From NCBI GenBank assembly GCA_964490435.1, contig CAZBCF010000007.1:1-46129 (forward strand): DNA of 46,129 nucleotides. Reading direction: 5' to 3'. Position numbers and translations under genes: made by a program. The notes under the pieces were generated by a model. It saw only the letters and a program-made list of their open reading frames with translations, was not told the origin of the DNA and searched no databases. The stretch comes from IMCC26077 sp964490435 (GTDB lineage Bacteria; Actinomycetota; Actinomycetes; Nanopelagicales; Nanopelagicaceae). Shown here piece after piece: positions 16,957 to 24,333 of this stretch (position 1 is the first letter of the stretch; every line of letters begins with the position of its first letter).

Positions 16957-17657
16957 GTACTGAGTACATCGTGAATCAAGAGATTCGTGCAATTACGCCT
17001 GCTGATGCTGAATGGCCGAGTCAGCTCAATCAACTACTCAAGCCACCACGAGAACTATTCGTCAGAGGGCGAAATCTTCAGGAGATTGCAGGGTGTACGA
17101 AGAATCAGATGGTTGCGATTGTCGGAGCGCGCAACTCCACGCACTATGGCGAGAAAATCTCTCGTGATTTCGCCACGTATTTCGCTGCTCTCGGCTGGAG
17201 CGTGGTCAGTGGCGGGGCCTTTGGAATTGACTATCACGCACACCGCGGTGCACTTCTTGTCGAAGGCGTGACTATTGCCGTCCTCGCAGGCGGACTCGAT
17301 CTGCCATATCCACGGAGCCATCATCCGCTCTTTCGTGAGGTCCTCGAGCGCGGCGCCCTTATCTCTGAGCAGCCTCCTGGAGTTCGAGCGGCTAAGGGAC
17401 AATTCCTCAACCGCAATCGTCTTATCGCCGGATTGAGCCTTGGAACAATCGTGGTCGAAGCCGCGTACAAGAGTGGTGCAATCAGGACCGCGCGCGATTG
17501 CGCGGAGCTACTTCGCCCAGTGCTCGCTATCCCTGGGCCGATAACAGCGCCGCAAAGTTGCGGCACGCATAATCTCGTCCGAGATCGAATTGCAGAGCTC
17601 GTCACCTCGCCATTAGAAGCGCGCGAGATAATCATGAGAGAATTATCCTGTGACTGA
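16953..17657 (+). CDS. dprA: DNA processing protein DprA (short)
   Basis: A 234-residue DprA/Smf protein that loads RecA on single-stranded DNA during transformation. The Rossmann-fold core has MVAIVGARNSTHYG, VVSGGAFGIDYHAHRGAL, FLNRNRLIAGLS and PGPITAPQSCGTHNLV. It is shorter than most family members (about 290-390 residues): there is little before the Rossmann fold, and the C-terminal winged-helix domain is missing or reduced to about 20 residues. It is not obviously broken, since the frame is intact and it overlaps yifB by 4 and era by 8 bases, so this looks like a trimmed but functional form. Confidence 0.93.
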   Translation: MSTEYIVNQEIRAITPADAEWPSQLNQLLKPPRELFVRGRNLQEIAGCTKNQMVAIVGARNSTHYGEKISRDFATYFAALGWSVVSGGAFGIDYHAHRGALLVEGVTIAVLAGGLDLPYPRSHHPLFREVLERGALISEQPPGVRAAKGQFLNRNRLIAGLSLGTIVVEAAYKSGAIRTARDCAELLRPVLAIPGPITAPQSCGTHNLVRDRIAELVTSPLEAREIIMRELSCD

Positions 17658-18534
17658 ATTTCGCTCTGGTTTCGTTGCGCTCGTCGGCCGTCCAAATACT
17701 GGCAAATCCACGTTGCTCAATGCGCTCGTCGGAACAAAAGTCGCCATTACCTCATCGCGAGCGCAAACGACCAGGCGTGCTATCAGAGGGATTGTTCATC
17801 GTGAACATGGGCAAGTAATCGTCGTCGATACTCCAGGGCTTCATAAACCGAAAACACTTCTTGGTCAGCGACTCAATGCACTTGTGGCGCAGACATATGC
17901 TGATGTCGATCTCATCGTGTGTTGCCTTCCTGCTGATGAGGAGATTGGTCCGGGAGATCGACGGATCATCAGCGAGATTACGAGCACAACCCCGCTCATT
18001 GCCGTCGTGACAAAATCGGATCGAGTCGCACCAGCAACTCTCATGGCAAAACTTGCAACCGTAGGCGCTCTCGCGCCGTGGAAAGAGATTATCCCGGTAT
18101 CAGCGAAGAAAGATTTTCAGATAGAAAGGTTGCTCAATCTTCTCATTGCCCATCTGCCGGAAGGGCCAGCGCTCTATCCCGAGGAATACGTCAGCGAAGA
18201 GAGTGAACTCGATACGTATAGCGAACTCATCCGTGAGGCAGCTCTTGAATTGCTGAGCGATGAACTCCCACACTCATTGATGGTGACTATCGAAGAGGTC
18301 ACTGTTGGAGAAGATGGAAAAACTCCAGTCATTTTCGGAAAGATTTTCCTCGAGCGCGATAGTCAAAAGAAGATTCTCTTAGGTAAATCGGGTGAACGTA
18401 TAAAGGAGATTGGCAGCAAGGCGCGAACCGCAATCGAGAAATATCGGGGCGAGAAGGTCTTCTTAAAACTACACGTTGGTGTTGAATCTGAATGGCAGCG
18501 CAATCCGCGCGCGCTCGAGAAATTCGGTTTTTAA
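17650..18534 (+). CDS. era: GTPase Era
   Basis: A 294-residue ribosome-assembly GTPase that binds 16S rRNA near its 3' end. G1 is GRPNTGKST (about residues 11-19), G2 lies in SSRAQTTRRAI, G3 is DTPGLH and G4 is TKSD. The C-terminal KH domain has ILLGKSGERIKEIGSKART. The GTG start overlaps the dprA stop by 8 bases. Era next to dprA is unusual compared with Mycobacterium, where era lies with ybeY and hemolysin-like genes, so it was probably moved here. The stop overlaps the stop of the convergent mini-gene by 3 bases. Confidence 0.96.
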   Translation: MTEFRSGFVALVGRPNTGKSTLLNALVGTKVAITSSRAQTTRRAIRGIVHREHGQVIVVDTPGLHKPKTLLGQRLNALVAQTYADVDLIVCCLPADEEIGPGDRRIISEITSTTPLIAVVTKSDRVAPATLMAKLATVGALAPWKEIIPVSAKKDFQIERLLNLLIAHLPEGPALYPEEYVSEESELDTYSELIREAALELLSDELPHSLMVTIEEVTVGEDGKTPVIFGKIFLERDSQKKILLGKSGERIKEIGSKARTAIEKYRGEKVFLKLHVGVESEWQRNPRALEKFGF

Positions 18535-18662
18535 CTCTGGCTTGTCACCAGCACGGCAACTGATGGATGGGCTGGTCGCTGGCACTCTTCGCAGATGACT
18601 GCGCCATTGGCCGTGATGCTCCACGGCGCCCCGCAGCGACAGCGGAGTTGCGAGGAGGACAT
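18531..18662 (-). CDS. Small zinc-ribbon-like protein, 43 residues
   Basis: An open frame of 44 codons including the stop. The product begins MSSSQLRCRCGAPW and contains ICEECQRP. The CRCG...CEEC arrangement, about 16 residues apart, is a minimal zinc ribbon or treble-clef knuckle. The ATG is seven bases downstream from TACTCT, the same leaderless promoter type seen at ten other starts in this window, and there is no Shine-Dalgarno. It is convergent with era. It fills the only gap between era and the EamA gene. No function is known to me; the cysteine pairs and the promoter are what make it believable. Confidence 0.55.
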   Translation of the reverse strand: MSSSQLRCRCGAPWSITANGAVICEECQRPAHPSVAVLVTSQS

Positions 18663-18669
18663 GCGGGAA

Positions 18670-18675
18670 AGAGTA
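18670..18675 (-). promoter_or_regulatory. Leaderless-type -10 box of the zinc-ribbon mini-gene
   Basis: On the minus strand TACTCT lies seven bases before the ATG at 18662. Confidence 0.5.
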
Positions 18676-18685
18676 GGTCGCAGGG

Positions 18686-19588
18686 CTACTTCGCGCTCGT
18701 CGAAATGTTGAGGGCGCCCTTGCTCCGCGATGTGGCGAGGTATGAGCCGACCAGAACCATAGGAAAACCAACCAGCATCCCCGCCGTTACCGGCTCCTTC
18801 AGGATGATGACTCCCAGAGCGATTGCGATGGCGGTATTCGGATAGGTCACAGTCGAAGCCTTGGGTGCACCTATTAATCGGAGCAGCGTGAAGAAGTAAT
18901 AGAAGGCTAGCGCGGTACAGAGTAGTCCGAGCGCCAAGAGTGCGAGCAGCGCTTGCGGAGATGGCATCGTGGTGGGAAGCGAACCGAATGCGGGAACAGC
19001 GAAGACGATTGCCGTCAATGCCATTGCCAATCCATTGACGCTCACCCCTGAGACGCCACTGAGATGACGGGCGGCCATGAAAGTCGCGAAAGCATACGAA
19101 AAGGCGCTAAAGAGAATCTTCAACATCGCCACGAGGTCATGGCTATCCATGAATGAATCGACGCCAACGAGTGCGACCACACCGAGAAAGCCAATGATGA
19201 TTCCAGAAACTTGTCGAGGATGTCGAACCGATCGATCTCCGGCAAGTGCGGCAAGCAAGTTTGCCCAGATAGGAACAGTTGCGATGAGTAAACCCGCCAG
19301 ACCCGAACTGACTTGCCGTTGTCCATCAGAGATCAAGGTCCACGGAATGAACATCTCGAAGATTGCATAGAGCGCGATGTATTTATAACTCGATCGGGGA
19401 ACGCGAAGCGCACCGGCCCGTAGCGCGAGCGGAATGAGAATCAAGGCGCCGATAAAAACGCGCGTAAAGACAATCACTGGAACCGAAATTTCTTTCACTG
19501 CGACGCCGACGAAGAGGTAGGGGATTCCCCAAAGCGCACTGACGGCGAGGTAATACCCGATATAGCGGTTATCCTGTGCCGGCTTCAT
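18686..19588 (-). CDS. EamA/DMT family permease (first copy)
   Basis: A 300-residue membrane protein with ten predicted helices in two five-helix repeats, as in EamA (drug/metabolite transporter superfamily). The N-terminus YLAVSALWGIPYLFVGVAVKE and the C-terminal half with VTYPNTAIAIALGVIILKEPVTAGM are the two EamA signatures. Members export amino acids, purines or other metabolites, and the substrate cannot be read from sequence. It is divergent from pfk across 81 bases. A second, distant EamA permease is encoded at 22575-23465. Confidence 0.9.
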   Translation of the reverse strand: MKPAQDNRYIGYYLAVSALWGIPYLFVGVAVKEISVPVIVFTRVFIGALILIPLALRAGALRVPRSSYKYIALYAIFEMFIPWTLISDGQRQVSSGLAGLLIATVPIWANLLAALAGDRSVRHPRQVSGIIIGFLGVVALVGVDSFMDSHDLVAMLKILFSAFSYAFATFMAARHLSGVSGVSVNGLAMALTAIVFAVPAFGSLPTTMPSPQALLALLALGLLCTALAFYYFFTLLRLIGAPKASTVTYPNTAIAIALGVIILKEPVTAGMLVGFPMVLVGSYLATSRSKGALNISTSAK

Positions 19589-19595
19589 TGACCCA

Positions 19596-19601
19596 AGAGT
19601 A
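19596..19601 (-). promoter_or_regulatory. Leaderless-type -10 box of the EamA gene
   Basis: TACTCT on the minus strand lies seven bases before the ATG at 19588; no Shine-Dalgarno is present. Confidence 0.55.
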
Positions 19602-19661
19602 ATGGGAGCGCGCCGTCGCGCTGCACCGGTACCATTAAGCCCCTACGAAGAATTTGACTCT

Positions 19662-19667
19662 TAAGGT
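19662..19667 (+). promoter_or_regulatory. Leaderless-type -10 box of pfk
   Basis: TAAGGT lies eight bases before the ATG at 19676 and only two bases before the in-frame ATG at 19670. This favours the later start if the promoter is real. Confidence 0.45.
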
Positions 19668-19675
19668 GGATGTCC

Positions 19676-20701
19676 ATGCGCGTTGGCGTGCTCACTGGCG
19701 GCGGAGATTGCCCTGGGCTCAATGCTGTCATTCGCGCAATTGTGCGTAAGGGCGTCAAGGAATACGGCTATGAATTTGTTGGCTTTCGCGATGGCTGGAA
19801 AGGTCCACTCGAAGGCTTAAGCACCCCGCTCGATATCAAGAGCACTCGCGGATTATTGCCTCGAGGCGGCACCATCCTTGGCTCATCGCGTACCAATCCG
19901 TTCGCAATCGATGGTGGCGTCGAGAAGATCACAACTAATCTCGCCGCTGCTGGCATCGATGCGTTGATTGCAATCGGCGGAGAGGATACTTTGGGAGTCG
20001 CTACGAAACTTCACGGTCTTGGCGTCAACGTCGTAGGTGTGCCAAAGACAATCGATAATGACCTTAACGCGACTGACTATACATTTGGCTTCGACACCGC
20101 AGTCAATATCGCGATGGAGGCAATCGATCGATTGCACACTACTGCTGAATCTCACCACCGAACGTTAATTGTCGAGGTAATGGGGCGTCACGCCGGTTGG
20201 ATAGCACTCCACTCTGGCCTTGCAGGTGGTGCATCGTGCATCTTGATTCCAGAGGTGCCCTTCGATATCAAGAAGGTCTGCGAATATGTCGAATCACGCT
20301 ACAAATACAACTACGCACCAATCATCGTCGTTGCCGAAGGGGCTCTTCCAATTGAGGGAAGCATCGTGACCAAAGATGGTTCACTCGATTCTTTCGGCCA
20401 TGTGAAGCTATCCGGTATCGGTGAGTGGCTGGCACAAGAGATCGAATCTCGAACCGGCAAAGAGGCGCGCGTCTCTGTGCTCGGTCATATCCAACGCGGA
20501 GGCACGCCAACGGCCTTCGACCGAGTGCTTGCAACTCGTTTTGGCCTTCACGCTATATCTGCGGTCCATGATGGAGCCTGGGGAGCGATGGTCGCCCTTC
20601 AAGGAACTAACATCGTGCGCGTTCCGTTAACAGCCGCTACCGAGAAATTGAAGTTAGTCAATCCAGCGCTTTATGCCGAGTCCGAGACTTTCTTCGGGTA
20701 A
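19676..20701 (+). CDS. pfp: 6-phosphofructokinase, pyrophosphate-type signature
   Basis: A 341-residue group III phosphofructokinase (343 if the upstream ATG at 19670 is used). It phosphorylates fructose 6-phosphate in glycolysis. The start MRVGVLTGGGDCPGLNAVIRA is the usual one. The phosphoryl-donor loop reads GGEDT and the next motif VPKTIDND. ATP-dependent enzymes have Gly at these positions (GGDG/GGEG and PGTIDND or PKTIDND with Gly104); Asp at 104 with Lys at 124 is the pattern of PPi-dependent enzymes such as the Amycolatopsis one. With the 19676 start these residues are exactly D104 and K124. So the enzyme probably uses PPi and runs reversibly. Substrate-site residues (MGRHAGWIAL, HIQRGGTPTAFDR) are intact. 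Confidence 0.93.
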   Translation: MRVGVLTGGGDCPGLNAVIRAIVRKGVKEYGYEFVGFRDGWKGPLEGLSTPLDIKSTRGLLPRGGTILGSSRTNPFAIDGGVEKITTNLAAAGIDALIAIGGEDTLGVATKLHGLGVNVVGVPKTIDNDLNATDYTFGFDTAVNIAMEAIDRLHTTAESHHRTLIVEVMGRHAGWIALHSGLAGGASCILIPEVPFDIKKVCEYVESRYKYNYAPIIVVAEGALPIEGSIVTKDGSLDSFGHVKLSGIGEWLAQEIESRTGKEARVSVLGHIQRGGTPTAFDRVLATRFGLHAISAVHDGAWGAMVALQGTNIVRVPLTAATEKLKLVNPALYAESETFFG

Positions 20702-20709
20702 TCAGGGGA

Positions 20710-22071
20710 ATGGGAACCGAGATCATGAATTCAGCGAATACTTCACTGGAAAGCCTCTTTGACTCCACGCTCGTTGCAGCGCAACAACCTCAATGGCCCG
20801 ACCAGGCCGCTCTCGATAGGGCGGTATCAGAACTCAAGAGTTTCCCTCCGTTGGTCTTCGCCGGTGAATGCGACGAATTGAAGAAACGCATCGCACAGGC
20901 TGCGCGCGGTGAGGCATTCTGGCTCCAGGGTGGAGATTGCGCCGAAACCTTCACTGGCGCAACAGCAGATTCGATTCGCAATCGCATCAAGACAATTTTG
21001 CAGATGGCTGCAGTGCTTCAATATGGTGCGAGCCTTCCGGTGGTGAAGGTTGGTCGAATGGCTGGGCAATTCGCGAAACCACGGAGCAAAGACACCGAGA
21101 CTCGTGATGGCCTGACGCTTCCGGCCTACCGAGGTGATGCCGTTAATGATCTTCATTTCGATGAGCGCTCCCGTACCCCTGACCCACAGCGGTTGGTCAA
21201 GGTTTATCACACCTCAGCGATGACACTTAACCTGGTGCGCGCATTCACCCAAGGCGGTTTTGCCGATTTACGTCGCGTGCACGAGTGGAATAAGGGTTTT
21301 ATTAGAGATGCTGCATTTGGTGAACGTTATGAGCAGATGGCAAATGAGATTGGTCGCGCACTTGCATTCATGAAATCAGCCGGGATTGATGCTGATCAAT
21401 TCCGCTCTGTCGATCTCTTCTCCAGCCATGAAGCATTAATACTTGAATACGAGAAGGCGCTCACTCGCATCGATTCTCGCACCGGCACTCCATACGATGT
21501 CTCCGCACATTTCGTCTGGATTGGCGAGCGCACTCGGCAACTAGATGGCGCGCACGTCGATTTCTGCGCCAAGATTCGAAACCCGATCGGAATAAAAATT
21601 GGCCCGAAGGCGACCGTCGACGAAGTCTTGGCCTTGATAAATAGACTTGATCCTGAGCGCGAACCAGGGCGAATTACTCTAATTACCCGAATGGGCGCAG
21701 GTGTAATTCGCCAAGCGCTGCCCGAACTCGTAGAAGGGGTCAAGAAAGCAGGCGCCGAAGTGCTTTGGGTCTGTGATCCGATGCATGGCAACACTTACGA
21801 AGCACCCAGTGGATACAAGACGCGCAAATTCGACGATGTGATGGATGAGGTACGCGGCTTCTTCGAGGTGCATAAGAAATTAGGGACGCACCCAGGTGGC
21901 ATTCACATCGAGTTGACTGGCGATGATGTGACCGAGTGCGTAGGTGGTGGCATGGAGATCTCACACGAGGATCTCGCCTCTCGCTACGAGAGCGCCTGCG
22001 ACCCGCGCCTCAATCACACCCAATCACTTGAACTTGCCTTTCTTGTTGCCGAGATGCTCCAAGCCAGATAG
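20710..22071 (+). CDS. aroG: DAHP synthase, class II
   Basis: A 453-residue 3-deoxy-7-phosphoheptulonate synthase of the plant/mycobacterial (class II) type. It condenses phosphoenolpyruvate and erythrose 4-phosphate, the first shikimate-pathway step. Typical motifs are FWLQGGDCAETF, VVKVGRMAGQFAKPRS, GDAVND, WIGERTRQLDGAHVDF and LWVCDPMHGNTYE, which carry the metal and PEP ligands. The start could be ATG 20710 or ATG 20725; the AGGGG at 20704-20708 is too close to 20710. It follows pfk by 8 bases. The later aroG-kinase-crtE-metF order mirrors the Mycobacterium aroG-pknL-idsA2 region. Confidence 0.96.
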   Translation: MGTEIMNSANTSLESLFDSTLVAAQQPQWPDQAALDRAVSELKSFPPLVFAGECDELKKRIAQAARGEAFWLQGGDCAETFTGATADSIRNRIKTILQMAAVLQYGASLPVVKVGRMAGQFAKPRSKDTETRDGLTLPAYRGDAVNDLHFDERSRTPDPQRLVKVYHTSAMTLNLVRAFTQGGFADLRRVHEWNKGFIRDAAFGERYEQMANEIGRALAFMKSAGIDADQFRSVDLFSSHEALILEYEKALTRIDSRTGTPYDVSAHFVWIGERTRQLDGAHVDFCAKIRNPIGIKIGPKATVDEVLALINRLDPEREPGRITLITRMGAGVIRQALPELVEGVKKAGAEVLWVCDPMHGNTYEAPSGYKTRKFDDVMDEVRGFFEVHKKLGTHPGGIHIELTGDDVTECVGGGMEISHEDLASRYESACDPRLNHTQSLELAFLVAEMLQAR

Positions 22072-22081
22072 TCCAAGGCTC

Positions 22082-22588
22082 GTGACAGCGCTAACGCACC
22101 TCACAACATCGACCCCTCTTGGTTCGCTCTACCTCATCTGCGATGAACGTGTCGTTATAGCAGCCGGCTTCTCAAGTTTTGGCGCGCTTCACAAGCGTTT
22201 GTCGATATCTGATCAAAGCCGCGACGTTGTGGGCGCCAAGAATGCGAAATGGTTGACCTCAATCATCTCTGATTATTTCGACGGTGATCTCGACGTATTC
22301 AATGCGCTCACAGTGCGTCAACCCGGCAGCGAATTCAGCCAACGTGCGTGGCGAGCGATGCGCAGAATCCCATCAGGGAAAGTGATTTCCTACGCCGACC
22401 TGGCAAAACGTGCTGGGTCACCTGCAGCGGTGCGCGCGGCTGGAAGTGCTTGCGGGAGAAATGTGATTGCGCCAATCATTCCCTGCCATCGAATAGTACG
22501 AAGCGATGGCTCGCTAGGAAATTATGGCTATGGCATCAATAAGAAGAGTTGGCTACTTCGCCATGAAGGTGTGATTAATGAGTTCTAG
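22082..22588 (+). CDS. ogt: Methylated-DNA-[protein]-cysteine S-methyltransferase
   Basis: A 168-residue O6-alkylguanine-DNA alkyltransferase that removes alkyl groups by transfer to its own cysteine (suicide repair). The active site is IIPCHRIVRSDGSLGNYG. The DNA-binding helix-turn-helix precedes it (KVISYADLAKRAGSPAAVRAAGSA). The GTG at 22082 is chosen because the protein then starts at the N-terminal domain (VTALTHLTTSTPLGSLYL); the longer frame from 21944 lies inside aroG. The 3' end overlaps the convergent permease gene by 14 bases. Confidence 0.93.
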   Translation: MTALTHLTTSTPLGSLYLICDERVVIAAGFSSFGALHKRLSISDQSRDVVGAKNAKWLTSIISDYFDGDLDVFNALTVRQPGSEFSQRAWRAMRRIPSGKVISYADLAKRAGSPAAVRAAGSACGRNVIAPIIPCHRIVRSDGSLGNYGYGINKKSWLLRHEGVINEF

Positions 22589-23465
22589 CAGAACTTTCAT
22601 TAGCTGAAGGGTCTGCCGTTCGAACTTGCATCAAGATCATGGCCGCAAAGATGAGCGCGCCACCGATAGTGGCTCGAAGTGTCAACGCCTCTTGCCCAGC
22701 AATCACCGCAAAAAGCGCAGCGAATACCACTTCAAGGGTGAGTACGACTGCCACGATCGTCGCATCCATCTTCGATTGAGACCATGTTTGAACTAAGAAA
22801 GCCACCGATGTTGCCAACAATGCAGTGAAGATTGTCGCCTTCCACTCTTGACCGGTGTTAGGCGGCTCATATCCGTTGTCAAAGATCGCGAGCAGCGTCA
22901 TGAGAATGGCGATTGTGCCTAATTGGACGATAGTCAGGGGGTACGTTGCGAATTTCCCCGACCAGCGACCAAGGCCCAGGATGTGAAAGGCGAAGAAGAG
23001 CGCGCTCAGTAGCACCGAGAGTTCGCCAAGGCCGATGGTAAATCCTTTGAAAGAGAGGAGCGCAAGCCCGACCGTCGCCATCGCAACACCTATCCATTCA
23101 TTCCGGGTTACTGATGATTTTAAGAAGAGGGCGGCGAGAATCGGCGTGAAGACCACATAGAGACCAGTGAGAAAGCCCGTTGTTGCAGCAGTGGTCAGAT
23201 GCAGGCCGATTGTTTGGAAGAGATAGCCGGAGCCAAGGAAGAGGCCAAGGAGTGAACCCTTGCGCACCATCTCCCGATCGATTTCGGCCAGCGCCTTTGG
23301 TCTGATCACAATCAGCGCTCCAGTTGCAAGGACGAATCGCGTCGCCAAAAAGTCATCGACGCTCTGCCCTTGCAGCGCATCTTTCATTAAGACGAAGGAG
23401 GCGCCCCACACTGCAGCTACAGAGGTGAGGGCAAAGAGCGCGAAGAGCTGAACCTTACGAGTCAT
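22575..23465 (-). CDS. EamA/DMT family permease (second copy)
   Basis: A 296-residue membrane protein with ten predicted helices and two EamA halves. The first begins TSVAAVWGASFVLMKDAL and includes TGFLTGLYVVFTPILAALFL; the second includes VAVVLTLEVVFAALFAVIAGQEAL. It is only weakly similar to the permease at 18686-19588, so it is a separate subfamily rather than a recent duplicate. The start overlaps the nfo stop by four bases (ATGA), so it is expressed after the repair gene. Substrate unknown. Confidence 0.9.
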   Translation of the reverse strand: MTRKVQLFALFALTSVAAVWGASFVLMKDALQGQSVDDFLATRFVLATGALIVIRPKALAEIDREMVRKGSLLGLFLGSGYLFQTIGLHLTTAATTGFLTGLYVVFTPILAALFLKSSVTRNEWIGVAMATVGLALLSFKGFTIGLGELSVLLSALFFAFHILGLGRWSGKFATYPLTIVQLGTIAILMTLLAIFDNGYEPPNTGQEWKATIFTALLATSVAFLVQTWSQSKMDATIVAVVLTLEVVFAALFAVIAGQEALTLRATIGGALIFAAMILMQVRTADPSANESSARTH

Positions 23466-24322
23466 CCGCGCAACTTCTTCAAGATCTTGACCTCTTTGCC
23501 GTGCTCAGGTTCTTCACCTGGCGTCTCTAAGATGAATGGCACGCCGGCCATTGCTGGATGCGCCATGAGCACTTGAAAAGGCTTCGTGCCGATATGGCCA
23601 GCGCCAATCGATTGATGACGATCTTTGAGCGCGCCACAGACATCCATCGAATCGTTGGCATGGACTAATTTGATTCGATCGCTGGAAACGAGCGCAGTCA
23701 AAGCGCTCAGCATCTGATCGACTCCATCGGTGGTCGTGATGTCATGTCCGGCAGCAAAGACATGGCAGGTATCGATACAGATTCCGACTTTTGGATGATG
23801 CTCTAGGGCATCGAAATATTTGATCAATTCCTCAAGGCGTCGAACTAGTGATTGACCTTGTCCGGCAGTTGGTTCGAGTAATAAGAAGGGATCATCGTCG
23901 CGCAGACGCTCCAAGATCGGCATCATGCCATCGTGGATTTGTCGCCACGCGCTTTCGACGAACTCCTCTTTTACTGCCGAACCAGTGTGAATCACCGCGC
24001 CTAACGCACTTAATTCCCGACTACGTCGCAACGCATATTCAGTGGATGCGAGCGAATTCTCGAAGGTAGCTTCAGTGGGGGAACCCAGGTTGATAAGGAA
24101 AGGGGCGTGTACGTAGGTAGTGATGTCGAGCGCCGCGGCTCGCTCTCTAAACTCCGAATCGGCGCTTGGATTCGCATCGGGCATCGCCCAGCCACGTGGG
24201 TTCGATGCAAAGATTTGGATTGTTTCTGCCTCGATAGCCTGCGCGTACCCGAGCGCTCTCTTGACCAGTCCACCTGACGTTGGCACATGTGCACCAATCC
24301 GATGCGTCACTTTCGCAACCAT
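23462..24322 (-). CDS. nfo: Endonuclease IV (AP endonuclease)
   Basis: A 286-residue zinc-dependent AP endonuclease, acting on abasic sites and 3'-blocked ends. Every trinuclear zinc ligand can be matched: YVHAPF, VIHTGS, LLLEPTAG, CIDTCHVFAAGHD, LVHANDS, DRHQSIGAGHIG and FILETPGEE. Length is normal. It starts 11 bases after the PASTA kinase stop, with no clear Shine-Dalgarno; TAACCT eight bases upstream of the ATG might be a weak leaderless -10. It overlaps the downstream permease by four bases. Confidence 0.95.
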   Translation of the reverse strand: MVAKVTHRIGAHVPTSGGLVKRALGYAQAIEAETIQIFASNPRGWAMPDANPSADSEFRERAAALDITTYVHAPFLINLGSPTEATFENSLASTEYALRRSRELSALGAVIHTGSAVKEEFVESAWRQIHDGMMPILERLRDDDPFLLLEPTAGQGQSLVRRLEELIKYFDALEHHPKVGICIDTCHVFAAGHDITTTDGVDQMLSALTALVSSDRIKLVHANDSMDVCGALKDRHQSIGAGHIGTKPFQVLMAHPAMAGVPFILETPGEEPEHGKEVKILKKLRG

Positions 24323-24333
24323 GATGGTGAAGG

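Noticed and set aside
18469..18845. Longer frames across the era/EamA junction on both strands (92 and 100 codons)
   Set aside because: They are shadows of era and the EamA gene; only the 43-residue frame with cysteine motifs and a promoter was kept.
21944..22081. Extended start of ogt inside aroG
   Set aside because: The extra 46 residues overlap aroG in another frame and have no family similarity; GTG 22082 gives the proper N-terminus.
22575..23465. Recent duplication of the EamA permease
   Set aside because: The two permeases share only the family motifs and differ strongly in sequence.
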